A DNA stretch of 64,000 nt, from the NCBI RefSeq assembly GCF_026262645.1, contig NZ_SHNO01000001.1, positions 2,852,001 through 2,916,000 of the forward strand, given 5' to 3'. The stretch is from Candidatus Marimicrobium litorale (GTDB lineage: Bacteria > Pseudomonadota > Gammaproteobacteria > Pseudomonadales > Halieaceae). A model generated the notes under the pieces. That model ran no database searches and had not been told where the DNA came from. It saw only the letters and a program-made list of their open reading frames with translations. Positions within the stretch are counted from its first letter, which is position 1. Each line of letters starts with the position of its first letter. Both the position numbers and the translations under genes were made by a program. Positions 45,228 to 54,976 of the stretch are shown in pieces.

Positions 45228-48110
45228 GTGAATCTCCCTCCCACACACCTACCCGAACCCCTTGCCAGTGAGGCGCAGCGGGCCTGGCTCACTGTGCTTG
45301 AAACCGCGGGTAAGTCACTCGCACAGGAGCTCGCTGAGGCTCTTGCGGGCAGTTCGGAGGAAGTACAATTGCCTCAGGTTCTGGCCTGCAGCCCTTTTGT
45401 CGCCGATACCCTGCGGCGTCAGCCGCACCTGTTGCTGGAGCTGATAAAGAGCGGTGACCTGCAGAAGGCCCTGCCTGTGGACCACTTTCACGCGACACTG
45501 CAACATCTGGTTAGCGCGGAGGGCGCCGATATTTCCTCTGTGTTGCGGCGCTACCGGGCGCGACACATGGTGCGCATTGTATGGCGCGATTTCATCCGGC
45601 TGGCGGACACCTCGGAAACCGTGCGCGACACCTCCCTGCTGGCGGAAGCCGCGATCTCTGCTGCTCTGCAGTACGCTCATGCCGAATCTGCCGCGAGGTT
45701 TGGCGAACCCCGAGGTCGTCACAGCGGCGGGGCGCAGCAGCTGATTGTGTTGGCCATGGGCAAGCTGGGGGCTCGCGAGTTGAATGTATCCTCAGACATC
45801 GACCTTATTTTTGCCTATCCGGAGGCGGGTCGGACCGATAGTGACGACAAGCCGCTGAGCAACGAGGAATTCTTTATCAAGGTCGGCCAGCGGCTGATTG
45901 CCTTACTGGATGAAGTAACTGCAGAGGGCTTTGTGTTTCGTGTGGACATGCGTTTGCGCCCTTACGGTGATAGCGGTGCGCTGGTGCATAATTTTTCTGC
46001 GCTGGAGGACTACTATCAGGACCAGGGCCGAGACTGGGAGCGTTATGCCCTGATCAAAGCCCGCCCGGTCAGTGGCGACCCCGGTCGAGCGGAGGAACTG
46101 ATGACGCTGTTGCAGCCCTTCGTGTATCGGCGTTACGTAGATTACGGTGTCATCGAAAGCCTTCGCGGCATGAAAGAGATGATTAATGCTGAGGTGCGCC
46201 GGCGGGGCCTGCAAGACAATATTAAGTTGGGACACGGCGGTATTCGTGAGGTGGAATTCATTGCCCAGTGCGTGCAGTTGATTCGCGGCGGTCGTGACAG
46301 AGCGCTGCAACAGCGAGAGCTGTTGTCAGTGCTGCAGGAGTGCGCTGACCTCGGTAGCCTGCCTGCAAGCGTTTGCGCTGAACTGTGCGAGGCCTATCTG
46401 TTCCTGCGAGATACCGAGCATGCGATACAGGGCTATCAGGATCGACAGAGCCAGGAGCTGCCCGCGGATACTTTGCCGAGGTCGGCGATGGCGTATGTAA
46501 TGGGTATGCCCGACTGGGACAGTTTCAAGACTGTGCTGGATTCGCATCGCGAGCGCGTTGCCGGACATTTCCGGGAATTGATAGCGGATCAGGCGGCACA
46601 GGACGAAGTTGGGGCGCAGAGGCCCGATGGCCTCTGGGGTGATAGCCTGGACGCGCGCGCCCTGCAGAGTCTTGGCTATCAGCGGTTGGAGGAGACTCGC
46701 CAGCGGCTACAGGACTTGCAGGAGAGTCCTCGGGTGGCCACCCTGCAAATTCAGGGACGTGAGCGGCTGGATCAATTCATGCCGCGGTTGGTGCAGGCCT
46801 GTGCCGAATCCGACTATCCGGATCTGGCCCTGCAGCGCGCATTGCCACTGGTGTCTGCGGTGTTGCGTCGTAGCGCCTACCTCGTTCTGTTGCTGGAGAA
46901 CCCCCCAGCCCTGGTCGATCTTGTGGGGTTATGTGGCGCCAGCCCCTGGATTTCCGAGCAGCTCGCCGCTTACCCCGTCTTGCTCGATGAATTGCTGGAC
47001 CGTGCCAGCCTCTATACAGCGCCGGACAAGGGCCTGCTGGCAGAGGAATTGCGTCAGCAATTAACGCGCCTGCCGCTTGATGACCTTGAGGCACACATGG
47101 ATGGTCTGCGCTATTTCAAGGCAGCCCATGTCCTGCGCGTCGCTGCCAGCGAACTGGTGGGACGGCTGCCCCTGATGCAGGTGAGTGACAAGCTGACCTG
47201 GATAGCCGAGGTTATCCTGGAGCATGTGCTGGCCGTGGCCTGGGCTGATCTCACGCGCAGGTACGGGCAGCCCCAGCGGACCGGTTCCGGCAGTGGTTTT
47301 GCGGTGTTCGGCTACGGCAAGATGGGCGGTATCGAGTTGGGCTATGGGTCCGATCTGGATCTCGTGTTCATTTATGATGCCGCCAGCGCTGGTGCCACTG
47401 ATGGCGACCGCAGTGTCGATAATGCCGTGTTCTATACGCGGCTGGGTCAGCGCATGATCCATATCTTTGAAACGCGCATGGCGATGGGCTCGCTCTACGA
47501 AGTAGACATGCGTCTGCGCCCCTCCGGTGAATCGGGCTTGCTGGCGGGCACTGTTCAGGCCTTTCGAACTTACCAGTTTCATTCGGCCTGGACTTGGGAG
47601 CACCAGGCCCTGGTGCGCGCGCGTTTCGTGGCAGGAGACCCGCAGGTGGGGGCCGAGGTGGATGCCCTGCGTCGAGAGATTCTCTGCGAACCCCGTGACC
47701 AGGAGGCCCTGGCGAGGGAAGTCGTCACAATGCGCGATAAAATGCGCAAGCATCTGGTATCGAATGACCTCCCGGAACGAGCGGAATTTCACCTGAAACA
47801 GGGAAGGGGTGGTATCGTTGACATCGAATTTATGGTGCAATATGCGGTGTTGGCGTGGTCTCATCGCGCGCCGGAGCTGGCTCGCTGGTCTGACAATGTC
47901 CGCATTCTAGAGACGCTGGGTCGTCATGGCTTGTTTGAGCCCGAGGAGTGCGACGCGCTTACGCAGGCCTATCTGGCTTACCGTTCCGCTGCCCACCAAT
48001 TATCTCTGCAGCAGCACGAGGGCGCTGCCCCGGCGGGTAGCCATGAGAAGTTGCGTGCTGCGGTCCTGGCGAAGTGGCGCCAGCTATTCGCGCCCTATAC
48101 AGATGAATGA
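45228..48110 (+). CDS. glnE: bifunctional glutamine synthetase adenylyltransferase/deadenylase
   Basis: Controls glutamine synthetase by adenylylation (C-terminal half) and deadenylylation (N-terminal half) in response to PII. At 960 residues it is full length. Both nucleotidyltransferase halves have their signature: VSSDIDLIFAYPE near residue 186 and GSDLDLVFIYD near 707, and each is followed by a helical domain with the MRLRPYG- or MRLRPSG-type motif. The start is GTG or ATG-like at 45228 (GTGAATCTCCC), 28 bases after the ATPase stop. It is likely co-transcribed with ilvE 27 bases downstream. Confidence 0.96.
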   Translation: MNLPPTHLPEPLASEAQRAWLTVLETAGKSLAQELAEALAGSSEEVQLPQVLACSPFVADTLRRQPHLLLELIKSGDLQKALPVDHFHATLQHLVSAEGADISSVLRRYRARHMVRIVWRDFIRLADTSETVRDTSLLAEAAISAALQYAHAESAARFGEPRGRHSGGAQQLIVLAMGKLGARELNVSSDIDLIFAYPEAGRTDSDDKPLSNEEFFIKVGQRLIALLDEVTAEGFVFRVDMRLRPYGDSGALVHNFSALEDYYQDQGRDWERYALIKARPVSGDPGRAEELMTLLQPFVYRRYVDYGVIESLRGMKEMINAEVRRRGLQDNIKLGHGGIREVEFIAQCVQLIRGGRDRALQQRELLSVLQECADLGSLPASVCAELCEAYLFLRDTEHAIQGYQDRQSQELPADTLPRSAMAYVMGMPDWDSFKTVLDSHRERVAGHFRELIADQAAQDEVGAQRPDGLWGDSLDARALQSLGYQRLEETRQRLQDLQESPRVATLQIQGRERLDQFMPRLVQACAESDYPDLALQRALPLVSAVLRRSAYLVLLLENPPALVDLVGLCGASPWISEQLAAYPVLLDELLDRASLYTAPDKGLLAEELRQQLTRLPLDDLEAHMDGLRYFKAAHVLRVAASELVGRLPLMQVSDKLTWIAEVILEHVLAVAWADLTRRYGQPQRTGSGSGFAVFGYGKMGGIELGYGSDLDLVFIYDAASAGATDGDRSVDNAVFYTRLGQRMIHIFETRMAMGSLYEVDMRLRPSGESGLLAGTVQAFRTYQFHSAWTWEHQALVRARFVAGDPQVGAEVDALRREILCEPRDQEALAREVVTMRDKMRKHLVSNDLPERAEFHLKQGRGGIVDIEFMVQYAVLAWSHRAPELARWSDNVRILETLGRHGLFEPEECDALTQAYLAYRSAAHQLSLQQHEGAAPAGSHEKLRAAVLAKWRQLFAPYTDE

Positions 48111-48137
48111 TTAAACGAATAAATGGAGAGTGAGAAC

Positions 48138-49064
48138 ATGAGCTTGGCCGATCGCGATGGTCTGATCTGGATGGACGGAGAAATGGTGCCCTGGCGTGAA
48201 GCCAAGGTGCACGTGCTTACCCACACATTCCACTACGGCCTCGGTGTTTTCGAGGGCGTGCGCGCCTACAATACGCCGGACCGTGGCACCTGTATTTTCC
48301 GCCTGCAGGAACATACCGACCGGTTATTTCGCTCAGCTCATATACTGGGAATGAAAATGCCTTTCGATAAGGAGACGCTTAACAAGGCGCAAAAAGATGT
48401 CGTTCGAGAGAACAATCTGGAAGAGGGCTACCTGCGCCCCATGTGCTTCCTTGGCTCGGAAGGCATGGGTCTGCGCGCCGATAATCTCAATACCCATGTG
48501 ATGGTCGCCGCCTGGGAGTGGCCTTCCTATATGGATCCGGATGCTCGCGATAAGGGTATTAAGGTGCGGACCTCGTCCTATACCCGCCACCACGTTAACA
48601 TCACCATGTGCAAGGCCAAGGCGAACGGCAACTACATCAACTCGATGCTGGCGCTGCGAGAAGCTGTCGAGGGTGGCGCTGAAGAGGCGCTGCTGCTGGA
48701 CAACGAGGGCTACGTGGCCGAGGGTAGCGGTGAGAATGTGTTCATTGTGCGCGACAACAAAATTTACACCCCAGAGCTGACATCCTGTCTCGAGGGTATA
48801 ACCCGGGACGCAATATTTGTACTGGCCGCAGAGCTGGGCTTCGAAATTCAGGAGCGGCGCATTACACGCGACGAGGTATATGTTGCGGACGAAGCCTTTT
48901 TTACAGGCACTGCCGCTGAGGTTGTCCCTATCCGTGAACTGGACGGCCGCTCCATTGGCAGCGGCAGCCGGGGCCCGATTACGACCCAGTTGCAAGCCAT
49001 GTACTTCGATTCGGTGAGGGGCAAACGCAGCCAGAACGTCGATTGGCTGACTCCGGTCGTCTGA
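48138..49064 (+). CDS. ilvE: branched-chain amino acid aminotransferase
   Basis: Fold type IV PLP aminotransferase for the last step of Ile, Leu and Val synthesis. Landmarks are HTFHYGLGVFEGVRAY, the PLP lysine in CKAKANGNYINSMLALREA, EGSGENVFIVRD and GITRDAI. The 308 residues agree with E. coli IlvE. The ATG at 48138 is preferred over one five codons earlier because GGAGA sits eight bases before it. It follows glnE closely, as in Pseudomonas, linking nitrogen control to amino acid transamination. Confidence 0.95.
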   Translation: MSLADRDGLIWMDGEMVPWREAKVHVLTHTFHYGLGVFEGVRAYNTPDRGTCIFRLQEHTDRLFRSAHILGMKMPFDKETLNKAQKDVVRENNLEEGYLRPMCFLGSEGMGLRADNLNTHVMVAAWEWPSYMDPDARDKGIKVRTSSYTRHHVNITMCKAKANGNYINSMLALREAVEGGAEEALLLDNEGYVAEGSGENVFIVRDNKIYTPELTSCLEGITRDAIFVLAAELGFEIQERRITRDEVYVADEAFFTGTAAEVVPIRELDGRSIGSGSRGPITTQLQAMYFDSVRGKRSQNVDWLTPVV

Positions 49065-49128
49065 CCCGGCACGTATCCGTGGGTCCTGCTCCATATGGCC
49101 ACCGGAGAGGTAAGGCTATTATCGCAAA

Positions 49129-49151
49129 AGGACGTCGTTCAGCGTCGTCCT
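49129..49151. terminator. possible hairpin terminator after ilvE
   Basis: AGGACG (49129-49134) pairs with CGTCCT (49146-49151); a CG/CG pair extends it across a T-T mismatch with a TTCAG loop. Only a weak T-rich tail (TCTTG) follows, so it may end transcription poorly or serve another role. Confidence 0.35.
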
Positions 49152-49213
49152 CTTGCCCAATCGAATAATTAATAGGCACAGGGTTTGCGCAGCGCAACGA
49201 TGGAATCAGACTG

Positions 49214-50095
49214 TTGAAACAGAATGTGTTGGTGGTGGGCGCGGGTGGTCAACTCGGCCGGGAATTGCAGCGCACGGTGCCGCCCGGTGTCGATTGTGCG
49301 GCGGTAACTCGTGCACAACTGGATATTGCGGACGCAACAGCAGTGGATGCCTGTCTGCAATCTATAGCGCCGCAATTGGTGATTAATGCGGCGGCTTATA
49401 CGGCAGTTGATAAGGCGGAGTCAGAGCGCGAGGCTGCGAACCGCGGTAATGCTGAGGGCCCCGGCGTATTGGCCGAAGCATGCGCGCGGCAAGGAATCCG
49501 GCTTAGCCACGTGTCCACTGACTTTGTATTTGATGGCAATGCCTCCACGCCGTATCGGCCGGACGCGACGACCTCCCCGCTGGGTGAGTATGGCCATAGC
49601 AAACTGGCTGGTGAAGAAGCCGTTTTACGTGCGCAGCCGGAAGCGTTGGTGGTGCGCACCGGTTGGGTGTATTCCAGCTTTGGTGGTAATTTCGTCAAGA
49701 CGATGTTGCGTCTGATGGGTGAGCGCGATGAACTCGGCGTAGTCTGTGATCAGGTGGGCACGCCTACCTGGGCCAACGGTCTGGCGACTGCCCTTTGGGC
49801 TGCCGCCGCCAAGCCGGATCTCGCCGGCATATACCATTGGAGCGATGCCGGCGTGTGCAGCTGGTACGATTTTGCGGTAGCCATCTGTGAGGAAGGTGTG
49901 TGCTCGGGGTTGCTACCCGCTGCTATTAGTATCAAGCCCATACTGGCGTCGGCGTACCCCACTCCCGCCCGCCGACCCTCCTACAGTGTGCTGGACAAAA
50001 CAAGCAGTTGGCGTGACTTTGAGCTGGAGGGCGTTCACTGGCGTGAGCAGTTGCGTACCATGTTGAATGACTTAAAGGAGATGGGGAATGGCTAG
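49214..50095 (+). CDS. rfbD: dTDP-4-dehydrorhamnose reductase
   Basis: Last step of dTDP-L-rhamnose synthesis. The Rossmann start GAGGQLGREL is at residues 10-19, the substrate region VSTDFVFDG follows, and the catalytic YxxxK is in YGHSKLAGE. The 293-residue length is typical. The start is TTG at 49214 (GGAA upstream) because it just precedes the first strand; a GTG four codons on is possible. It overlaps rfbB by eight bases, so the two are coupled. Confidence 0.94.
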   Translation: MKQNVLVVGAGGQLGRELQRTVPPGVDCAAVTRAQLDIADATAVDACLQSIAPQLVINAAAYTAVDKAESEREAANRGNAEGPGVLAEACARQGIRLSHVSTDFVFDGNASTPYRPDATTSPLGEYGHSKLAGEEAVLRAQPEALVVRTGWVYSSFGGNFVKTMLRLMGERDELGVVCDQVGTPTWANGLATALWAAAAKPDLAGIYHWSDAGVCSWYDFAVAICEEGVCSGLLPAAISIKPILASAYPTPARRPSYSVLDKTSSWRDFELEGVHWREQLRTMLNDLKEMGNG

Positions 50096-51146
50096 ATCCC
50101 TTCTGGTAACAGGAGCTGCCGGGTTTATCGGCGCTAACTTCGCACACTACTGGATGCGCCAACACCCGGAGGACCGGGTGGTGGCGTTCGATGCCCTTAC
50201 CTACGCAGGTAACCGCGCCAATCTCACGGGTCTGGAAGACAAGCCGAACTTCAGTTTTGTTCATGCTGATATCTGCGATTACGACAGAGTCTTGAGTACA
50301 TTGCGCAAGCACGAGATCGATACGGTTGTGCACTTCGCTGCGGAAAGTCATGTGGATCGGTCCATTACGGGCCCCGACGCTTTCATCGAAACCAATGTAG
50401 TTGGCACTCACAGCTTGCTGAAAGCTGCGCGGGATGTCTGGATGGGCAGCGGCAAAGACCGGGAGCACCGGTTCCATCACGTCTCGACCGATGAAGTTTA
50501 CGGTTCACTCAGCGCGGACGCGCCGGGGTTCCACGAGGAACAGAAATACGAACCAAACTCACCTTACTCTGCTAGCAAAGCGGCTTCCGACCATTTGGTG
50601 CGCGCCTATCAGCATACGTTTGGCGTGCAGGTCACGACCAGCAACTGCTCGAATAATTATGGCCCCTATCACTTTCCGGAAAAATTGATCCCCCTTTGCC
50701 TCACTAATATTCTGCGCGGGCGGCCACTCCCCGTTTATGGTGATGGCAGCAATATTCGCGATTGGTTGTACGTGGAGGATCACTGCCGGGGTATCGAGAT
50801 GGTCATACTGGGCGGCCGTATTGGCGACACCTACAATATCGGCGGCAATAATGAGTGGAATAATCTGGATATTGTCCACCTGCTGTGTGATCAGATGGAC
50901 GAGCGCTTCGCTGCTGATGCATCCCTTGTCGGACGCTTCCCCGATGCTCCCGATAGCAGCGCTCGAGACCTGATCACTTTTGTTGAAGACCGGGCGGGCC
51001 ACGACTGGCGCTATGCCATCGACGCGACCAAGATCACCCGTGAGCTGGGCTATACCCCCCATGAGACTTTCGAAACAGGCCTCAAGCGCACCCTTGACTG
51101 GTACCTCGCCAACGAGGACTGGTGGCGGCCATTGCTGCCCTCCTGA
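50088..51146 (+). CDS. rfbB: dTDP-glucose 4,6-dehydratase
   Basis: Second step of dTDP-L-rhamnose synthesis, an SDR that converts dTDP-glucose to the 4-keto-6-deoxy sugar. Motifs: TGAAGFIGANF for NAD, the catalytic DE pair in STDEVYGS, YSASKAASDHL (YxxxK) and NYGPYHFPEKLIPL. The 352 residues are normal for RfbB/RmlB. It ends 117 bases before the convergent rfbC. The pathway genes are split into rfbDB on plus and rfbAC on minus, not the usual single operon. Confidence 0.96.
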   Translation: MARSLLVTGAAGFIGANFAHYWMRQHPEDRVVAFDALTYAGNRANLTGLEDKPNFSFVHADICDYDRVLSTLRKHEIDTVVHFAAESHVDRSITGPDAFIETNVVGTHSLLKAARDVWMGSGKDREHRFHHVSTDEVYGSLSADAPGFHEEQKYEPNSPYSASKAASDHLVRAYQHTFGVQVTTSNCSNNYGPYHFPEKLIPLCLTNILRGRPLPVYGDGSNIRDWLYVEDHCRGIEMVILGGRIGDTYNIGGNNEWNNLDIVHLLCDQMDERFAADASLVGRFPDAPDSSARDLITFVEDRAGHDWRYAIDATKITRELGYTPHETFETGLKRTLDWYLANEDWWRPLLPS

Positions 51147-51262
51147 TTGCGCTTGCGTCCCACCGGATGGATGCGATACCTCGCGCTGGCGCCTGTGTTG
51201 ACGCAAGTGGTTGAATAAGCGAGAGATTTGCGCTGACTTACTGGCGGGCGAGGGCCTTGAGG

Positions 51263-51811
51263 TCAGTCGAACTTGGGGCAATCCTTCCATGAGTAGCCTT
51301 CCCGGTCCTTCGCGGAAAGGAGGGGCTCGTCGCCTTGCGGTACAGGCCACTCAATGCCAACTGTCGGGTCATCCCATGCGAGGGTTTGTTCGCTGGCGGG
51401 ATGATAGACATCGGTGCACTTGTACAGGAAGTCGGCGTATTCGGATACCACGTAAAAGCCATGTGCAAAGCCCGCTGGAACCCACAGCATTCGATGGTTT
51501 TTCGCGCTGAGAGTGGCACCATACCACTGGCCAAGGGTGGGCGAACCGCGACGCAGGTCGACGGCCACGTCGTACACCTCGCCGGCGGTCACGCGCACCA
51601 GTTTGCCTTGCGTCTTCTCCATTTGATAATGCAGGCCGCGCAGAATGCCGCGGGCAGAGCGGCTGTGGTTATCCTGCACGAAGTGCAGGTCGAAGCCGGC
51701 TTCGCTGAAGGCATCCGCATTCCAGGTTTCCAGAAAAAAGCCGCGTTCGTCGCCGAAAACACTGGGCTCCAGCAGGTATACGTCTTGCAGTGGTGTCTCA
51801 ATGAAATTCAT
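51263..51811 (-). CDS. rfbC: dTDP-4-dehydrorhamnose 3,5-epimerase
   Basis: Cupin enzyme epimerising the 4-keto sugar at C3 and C5. [17 protein letters not shown] carries the catalytic histidine region, followed by [20 protein letters not shown] and the YxCTDVYHP-like segment ([13 protein letters not shown]) with the acid tyrosine. It is 182 residues. The start overlaps the rfbA stop by four bases, so it is translated with rfbA. Confidence 0.95.
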   Translation of the reverse strand: MNFIETPLQDVYLLEPSVFGDERGFFLETWNADAFSEAGFDLHFVQDNHSRSARGILRGLHYQMEKTQGKLVRVTAGEVYDVAVDLRRGSPTLGQWYGATLSAKNHRMLWVPAGFAHGFYVVSEYADFLYKCTDVYHPASEQTLAWDDPTVGIEWPVPQGDEPLLSAKDREGYSWKDCPKFD

Positions 51812-52707
51812 GCGAAAACGACCCCTTCGTCTCGCAGCAGGTTATTCAGGTAGACGCCGTAGCCACTTTTTTCCAGCGGCTTGGCCAATGCTTGTAGCTG
51901 GCCAGCATCGATATAGCCCATGCGATAAGCGACTTCTTCCGGGCATGCGATTTTCAGGCCTTGACGCTCCTCTACCACGCGGATGAAGTTGGCCGCATCC
52001 AGCAGCGAATTGTGGGTGCCCGTATCAAGCCAGGCTGTGCCGCGGCTCATGACCTCTACCCTGAGCCTGGCTTGTTCCAGGTAGACCTTGTTCACGTCGG
52101 TGATTTCCAACTCACCACGGTGAGAGGGTTTGACCGCTTTGGCGATCTCTATTACGTCGTTGTCGTAAAAGTAGAGTCCGGTTACGGCATAGTGCGACTT
52201 GGGATGCTCGGGTTTTTCTTCTATGTTTTGAGCTACCCCTTCCTTGTCAAACGCGACGACGCCGTAGCGCTCAGGATCCTGCACATAATAGGCGAACACC
52301 GAGGCGCCATCGTTGCGGCTGGCGGCGCTGGTCAATTTTGCGGAAAAACCGCCGCCGTAGAAGATATTGTCACCCAGTACCAGGCTGGCGGGTGAGTTGC
52401 CGATGAAATCCTCCCCCAGTATGAATGCCTGGGCCAGTCCGTCGGGACTTGGCTGCACGGTATATTGGATGTTAATGCCCCAGTTGGAGCCGTCCCCGAG
52501 CAGCTCACTAAAGGCGGCCTGATCCCGCGGGGTGGTAATGATCAGGATGTCGCGGATACCGGCCAGCATCAGGGTGGCCAGCGGGTAGTAAATCATAGGT
52601 TTGTCGTACACCGGCATAAGCTGCTTGCTGACGGTGCTGGTTAGTGGGTGCAAACGGGTGCCCGACCCGCCCGCAAGAATGAGCCCCTTGTAGGTGTTTG
52701 CTGACAT
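51808..52707 (-). CDS. rfbA: glucose-1-phosphate thymidylyltransferase
   Basis: First step of dTDP-L-rhamnose synthesis, making dTDP-glucose. The nucleotide loop [13 protein letters not shown] is at residues 10-22, followed by [16 protein letters not shown] and the metal-binding [10 protein letters not shown]. Allosteric-site features in the C-terminal third are normal. It is 299 residues. ATG at 52705-52707. It heads the minus-strand rfbAC pair, divergent from the glycosyltransferase operon across 267 bases. Confidence 0.96.
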   Translation of the reverse strand: MSANTYKGLILAGGSGTRLHPLTSTVSKQLMPVYDKPMIYYPLATLMLAGIRDILIITTPRDQAAFSELLGDGSNWGINIQYTVQPSPDGLAQAFILGEDFIGNSPASLVLGDNIFYGGGFSAKLTSAASRNDGASVFAYYVQDPERYGVVAFDKEGVAQNIEEKPEHPKSHYAVTGLYFYDNDVIEIAKAVKPSHRGELEITDVNKVYLEQARLRVEVMSRGTAWLDTGTHNSLLDAANFIRVVEERQGLKIACPEEVAYRMGYIDAGQLQALAKPLEKSGYGVYLNNLLRDEGVVFA

Positions 52708-52974
52708 TTTTTGCAGGTTTCCTGACGGTGAATCGGGTAATTATAACGGGATTGGCGCCTAACTGGCGATAGAATCGGCTTCAGGAGGCCGGAGACAACC
52801 GATGGGGGTGGATTTTTAGGCATCGGCTGATTAAAATCTAGCCCATTTTGCCGGGTGACCAAGGTGTAAAGCCGCGAAAAAGCGGGCAACCCCTCCCCGC
52901 TCGGCGCTGTATCCCGCAAATATAGACTTTCTGGATAAATAAGAGAGGACGCCCCAATCAGGCAGCTTGGCACA
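52708..52974. other. intergenic region between rfbA and the glycosyltransferase operon
   Basis: No gene is seen in these 267 bases. AGAGAGG at 52942-52948 looks like a ribosome binding site but is 26 bases before the GTG chosen for the glycosyltransferase, with no ATG, GTG or TTG at the right distance in that frame. Confidence 0.4.
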
Positions 52975-54273
52975 GTGCAGGCAGAAACTCGGCCCTCAGC
53001 GGACACGCTGGGCGGGTCCGTGCCCCGTTCAGATGCACGTCGCCCCCTGAAAATTGCATTGCTGGGTTATCGCAGCCAGCCCCATGGCGGTGGGCAGGGC
53101 ATTTACATGCGCTACCTGAGCAAGGCCCTGGTAGAGGCGGGTCACAGTGTGGATGTGATTTCCGGTCCCCCATACCCCGATCTTGATCCCCGGGTGAGGT
53201 TGATTCAGCTGCCCAGTCTCGATCTGTTCGTCAATGGGTTGCGCTCGCTGCGTCCGCGTCATCTCGCCTCTATGAGCAACATCATCGAGTGGCTGAGCCA
53301 GCTGACCGGGGGATTTGCCGAGCCCTACACCTTTGGCCGGCGCGCGGTGAGATACCTGCGCCAGCACGGTCACGAGTATGACTTGGTGCACGACAACCAG
53401 AGCCTTAGCTGGGGCATGCTGGAAATTCAGAATATGGGCATACCGCTGGTCACCACGGTGCACCATCCGATTACCAGCGATCTGCGGATTGCGCTTAATG
53501 CGGCCCGCGGCTGGCGGGAGCGCTTGCTGATCAAACGCTGGCACTCCTTTCTCTTTATGCAGAAAAAGGTAATCAAGCAGCTGCGCAATATCGTCACGGT
53601 GTCCGATTGCTCGCGGCAGGATATTGCCCGGGATTTCGGCTTGCAGCCCGTCGGTATCAGTCTGGTGCACAACGGCATTTGCATTGAGGACTTTCGTCCG
53701 ATGCCGGAAATCCAGCGCAACCCCCTGCGGTTGATGGCGACCTGCTCCGCGGACCAGCCTCTGAAGGGTCTGCGCTACCTGTTGCACGCCTATGCGAGAC
53801 TACTCAAGACATACCCGGATCTGGAGCTGCTACTGGTCAGCAGACCGAACCCAGGGGGCAAGACCGAGAATCTGGTCAAGCGCCTTGGCATAGTCGATAA
53901 AGTGAAGTTTGTGAGTGGCATCAGCACTGAGCAAATGGTGCGCTATTACGCCGAGGCGGCGATTGCGGTGGTGCCTTCGGTGTATGAGGGCTTTGGCTTA
54001 CCCGCCGGTGAGGCGATGGCCTGCGGTGTCCCCGTCGTGTCCACCGATGGCGGTGCATTGCCCGAGGTAGTGGGCGACGCGGGCGTTATTGTGCCGGTCA
54101 AGAATGTCGATGCCTTGGCAGACGCTATTGATAGTTTGTTGCAGGACGAGCCACGCCGAGCCGATTTGGGTCTTGTTGCGCGCAAGCGCATAGAAGAGAA
54201 TTTTTGCTGGCAGGTGTGCGCGCGGCAGATGACCACTTACTATTGGGAGGTGCTGGGCGATGAAGACGGTTGA
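52975..54273 (+). CDS. glycosyltransferase family 4 protein
   Basis: A 432-residue GT-B-fold glycosyltransferase. The N-terminal acceptor domain opens with LKIALLGYRSQPHGGGQGIYMRYL; the C-terminal donor domain has GLRYLLHAYARLL, VPSVYEGFGLPAGEAMACGVP with the EX7E motif, and STDGGALPEVV. These are the standard GT4 landmarks. The donor sugar is unknown, but the adjacent rfb genes make dTDP-rhamnose. The start is uncertain: GTG at 52975 was used; a GTG at 53020 nearer the first strand is an alternative. It overlaps the methyltransferase gene by 14 bases. Confidence 0.9.
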   Translation: MQAETRPSADTLGGSVPRSDARRPLKIALLGYRSQPHGGGQGIYMRYLSKALVEAGHSVDVISGPPYPDLDPRVRLIQLPSLDLFVNGLRSLRPRHLASMSNIIEWLSQLTGGFAEPYTFGRRAVRYLRQHGHEYDLVHDNQSLSWGMLEIQNMGIPLVTTVHHPITSDLRIALNAARGWRERLLIKRWHSFLFMQKKVIKQLRNIVTVSDCSRQDIARDFGLQPVGISLVHNGICIEDFRPMPEIQRNPLRLMATCSADQPLKGLRYLLHAYARLLKTYPDLELLLVSRPNPGGKTENLVKRLGIVDKVKFVSGISTEQMVRYYAEAAIAVVPSVYEGFGLPAGEAMACGVPVVSTDGGALPEVVGDAGVIVPVKNVDALADAIDSLLQDEPRRADLGLVARKRIEENFCWQVCARQMTTYYWEVLGDEDG

Positions 54274-54976
54274 TTTCAGTCGCCTGCCGCTGGAGAAAGA
54301 CGATGTCGTGCTGGACCTTGGCTGCGGCGAAGGGCGGCATGTCATCAGCGCTTATGTGGAGGCCAATGTGCATTCCATTGGCGTCGATCTTTCGATGGAT
54401 GATTTGAGGACAACCCGCGAGCGCTTTCAGTCCTTTTACGAGCCGGATAACGAGGCCAAGGCCTTCGGCCTGTCCTCCGCCAGTGCGTTGTGTTTACCTT
54501 TCGCAGACGATACTTTCGACAAGGTAATTTGCAGTGAAGTATTAGAGCATATACCCGAATACCACGGCGCGCTGCGTGAGATCGAGCGGGTTTTGAAGCC
54601 CGGCGGCTTATTTTGCGCGAGCGTGCCACGCCGCTGGCCCGAAAAAATCTGTTGGGCCCTGAGCGAGGAATATTACAACACGCCGGGTGGACATGTGCGC
54701 ATTTTCCGCGGCGACACCTTGCGCCGGGAAATTGAAAGCCTGGGCCTTAAATATTATTCGCGCCACTGGGCACATGCGCTGCACGTCCCGTTTTGGTGGT
54801 TGAAGTGCCTTTTCTGGCAGAGCCAGGATACCAACTGGTTGATCAAACAGTATCATCGGCTGCTGGTATGGGACCTGATGAAGAACCCCGCTGTTACGCG
54901 CGTCTTGGAGAAGACTATGAATCCGATCATGGGTAAAAGCGTGGTTATGTACTTTCGCAAGGGAGCGGCAACATGA
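54260..54976 (+). CDS. class I SAM-dependent methyltransferase
   Basis: A 238-residue methyltransferase of the Methyltransf_11 type. SAM motif I VVLDLGCGEG is at residues 16-25, the acidic end of strand 2 is in GVDLS, and the motif II/III region is FDKVICSEVLEHIPEYHGALREIERVLKPGG. The C-terminal part has a hydrophobic patch (HALHVPFWWLKCLFW) that may touch a membrane or lipid substrate. The gene overlaps both neighbours (14 and 4 bases), so it is translated as part of a three-gene operon. The substrate is unknown; a glycan or lipid-linked sugar is a guess from context. Confidence 0.9.
   Translation: MKTVDFSRLPLEKDDVVLDLGCGEGRHVISAYVEANVHSIGVDLSMDDLRTTRERFQSFYEPDNEAKAFGLSSASALCLPFADDTFDKVICSEVLEHIPEYHGALREIERVLKPGGLFCASVPRRWPEKICWALSEEYYNTPGGHVRIFRGDTLRREIESLGLKYYSRHWAHALHVPFWWLKCLFWQSQDTNWLIKQYHRLLVWDLMKNPAVTRVLEKTMNPIMGKSVVMYFRKGAAT

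Noticed and set aside
47061-47864. Long open frame antisense to glnE
   Set aside because: Arises from GC-biased third positions of glnE; the product has no protein character and glnE is unmistakable on the other strand.
53029-53787. Open frame antisense to the GT4 glycosyltransferase
   Set aside because: Fully explained by the glycosyltransferase on plus; no ribosome site and no family features.
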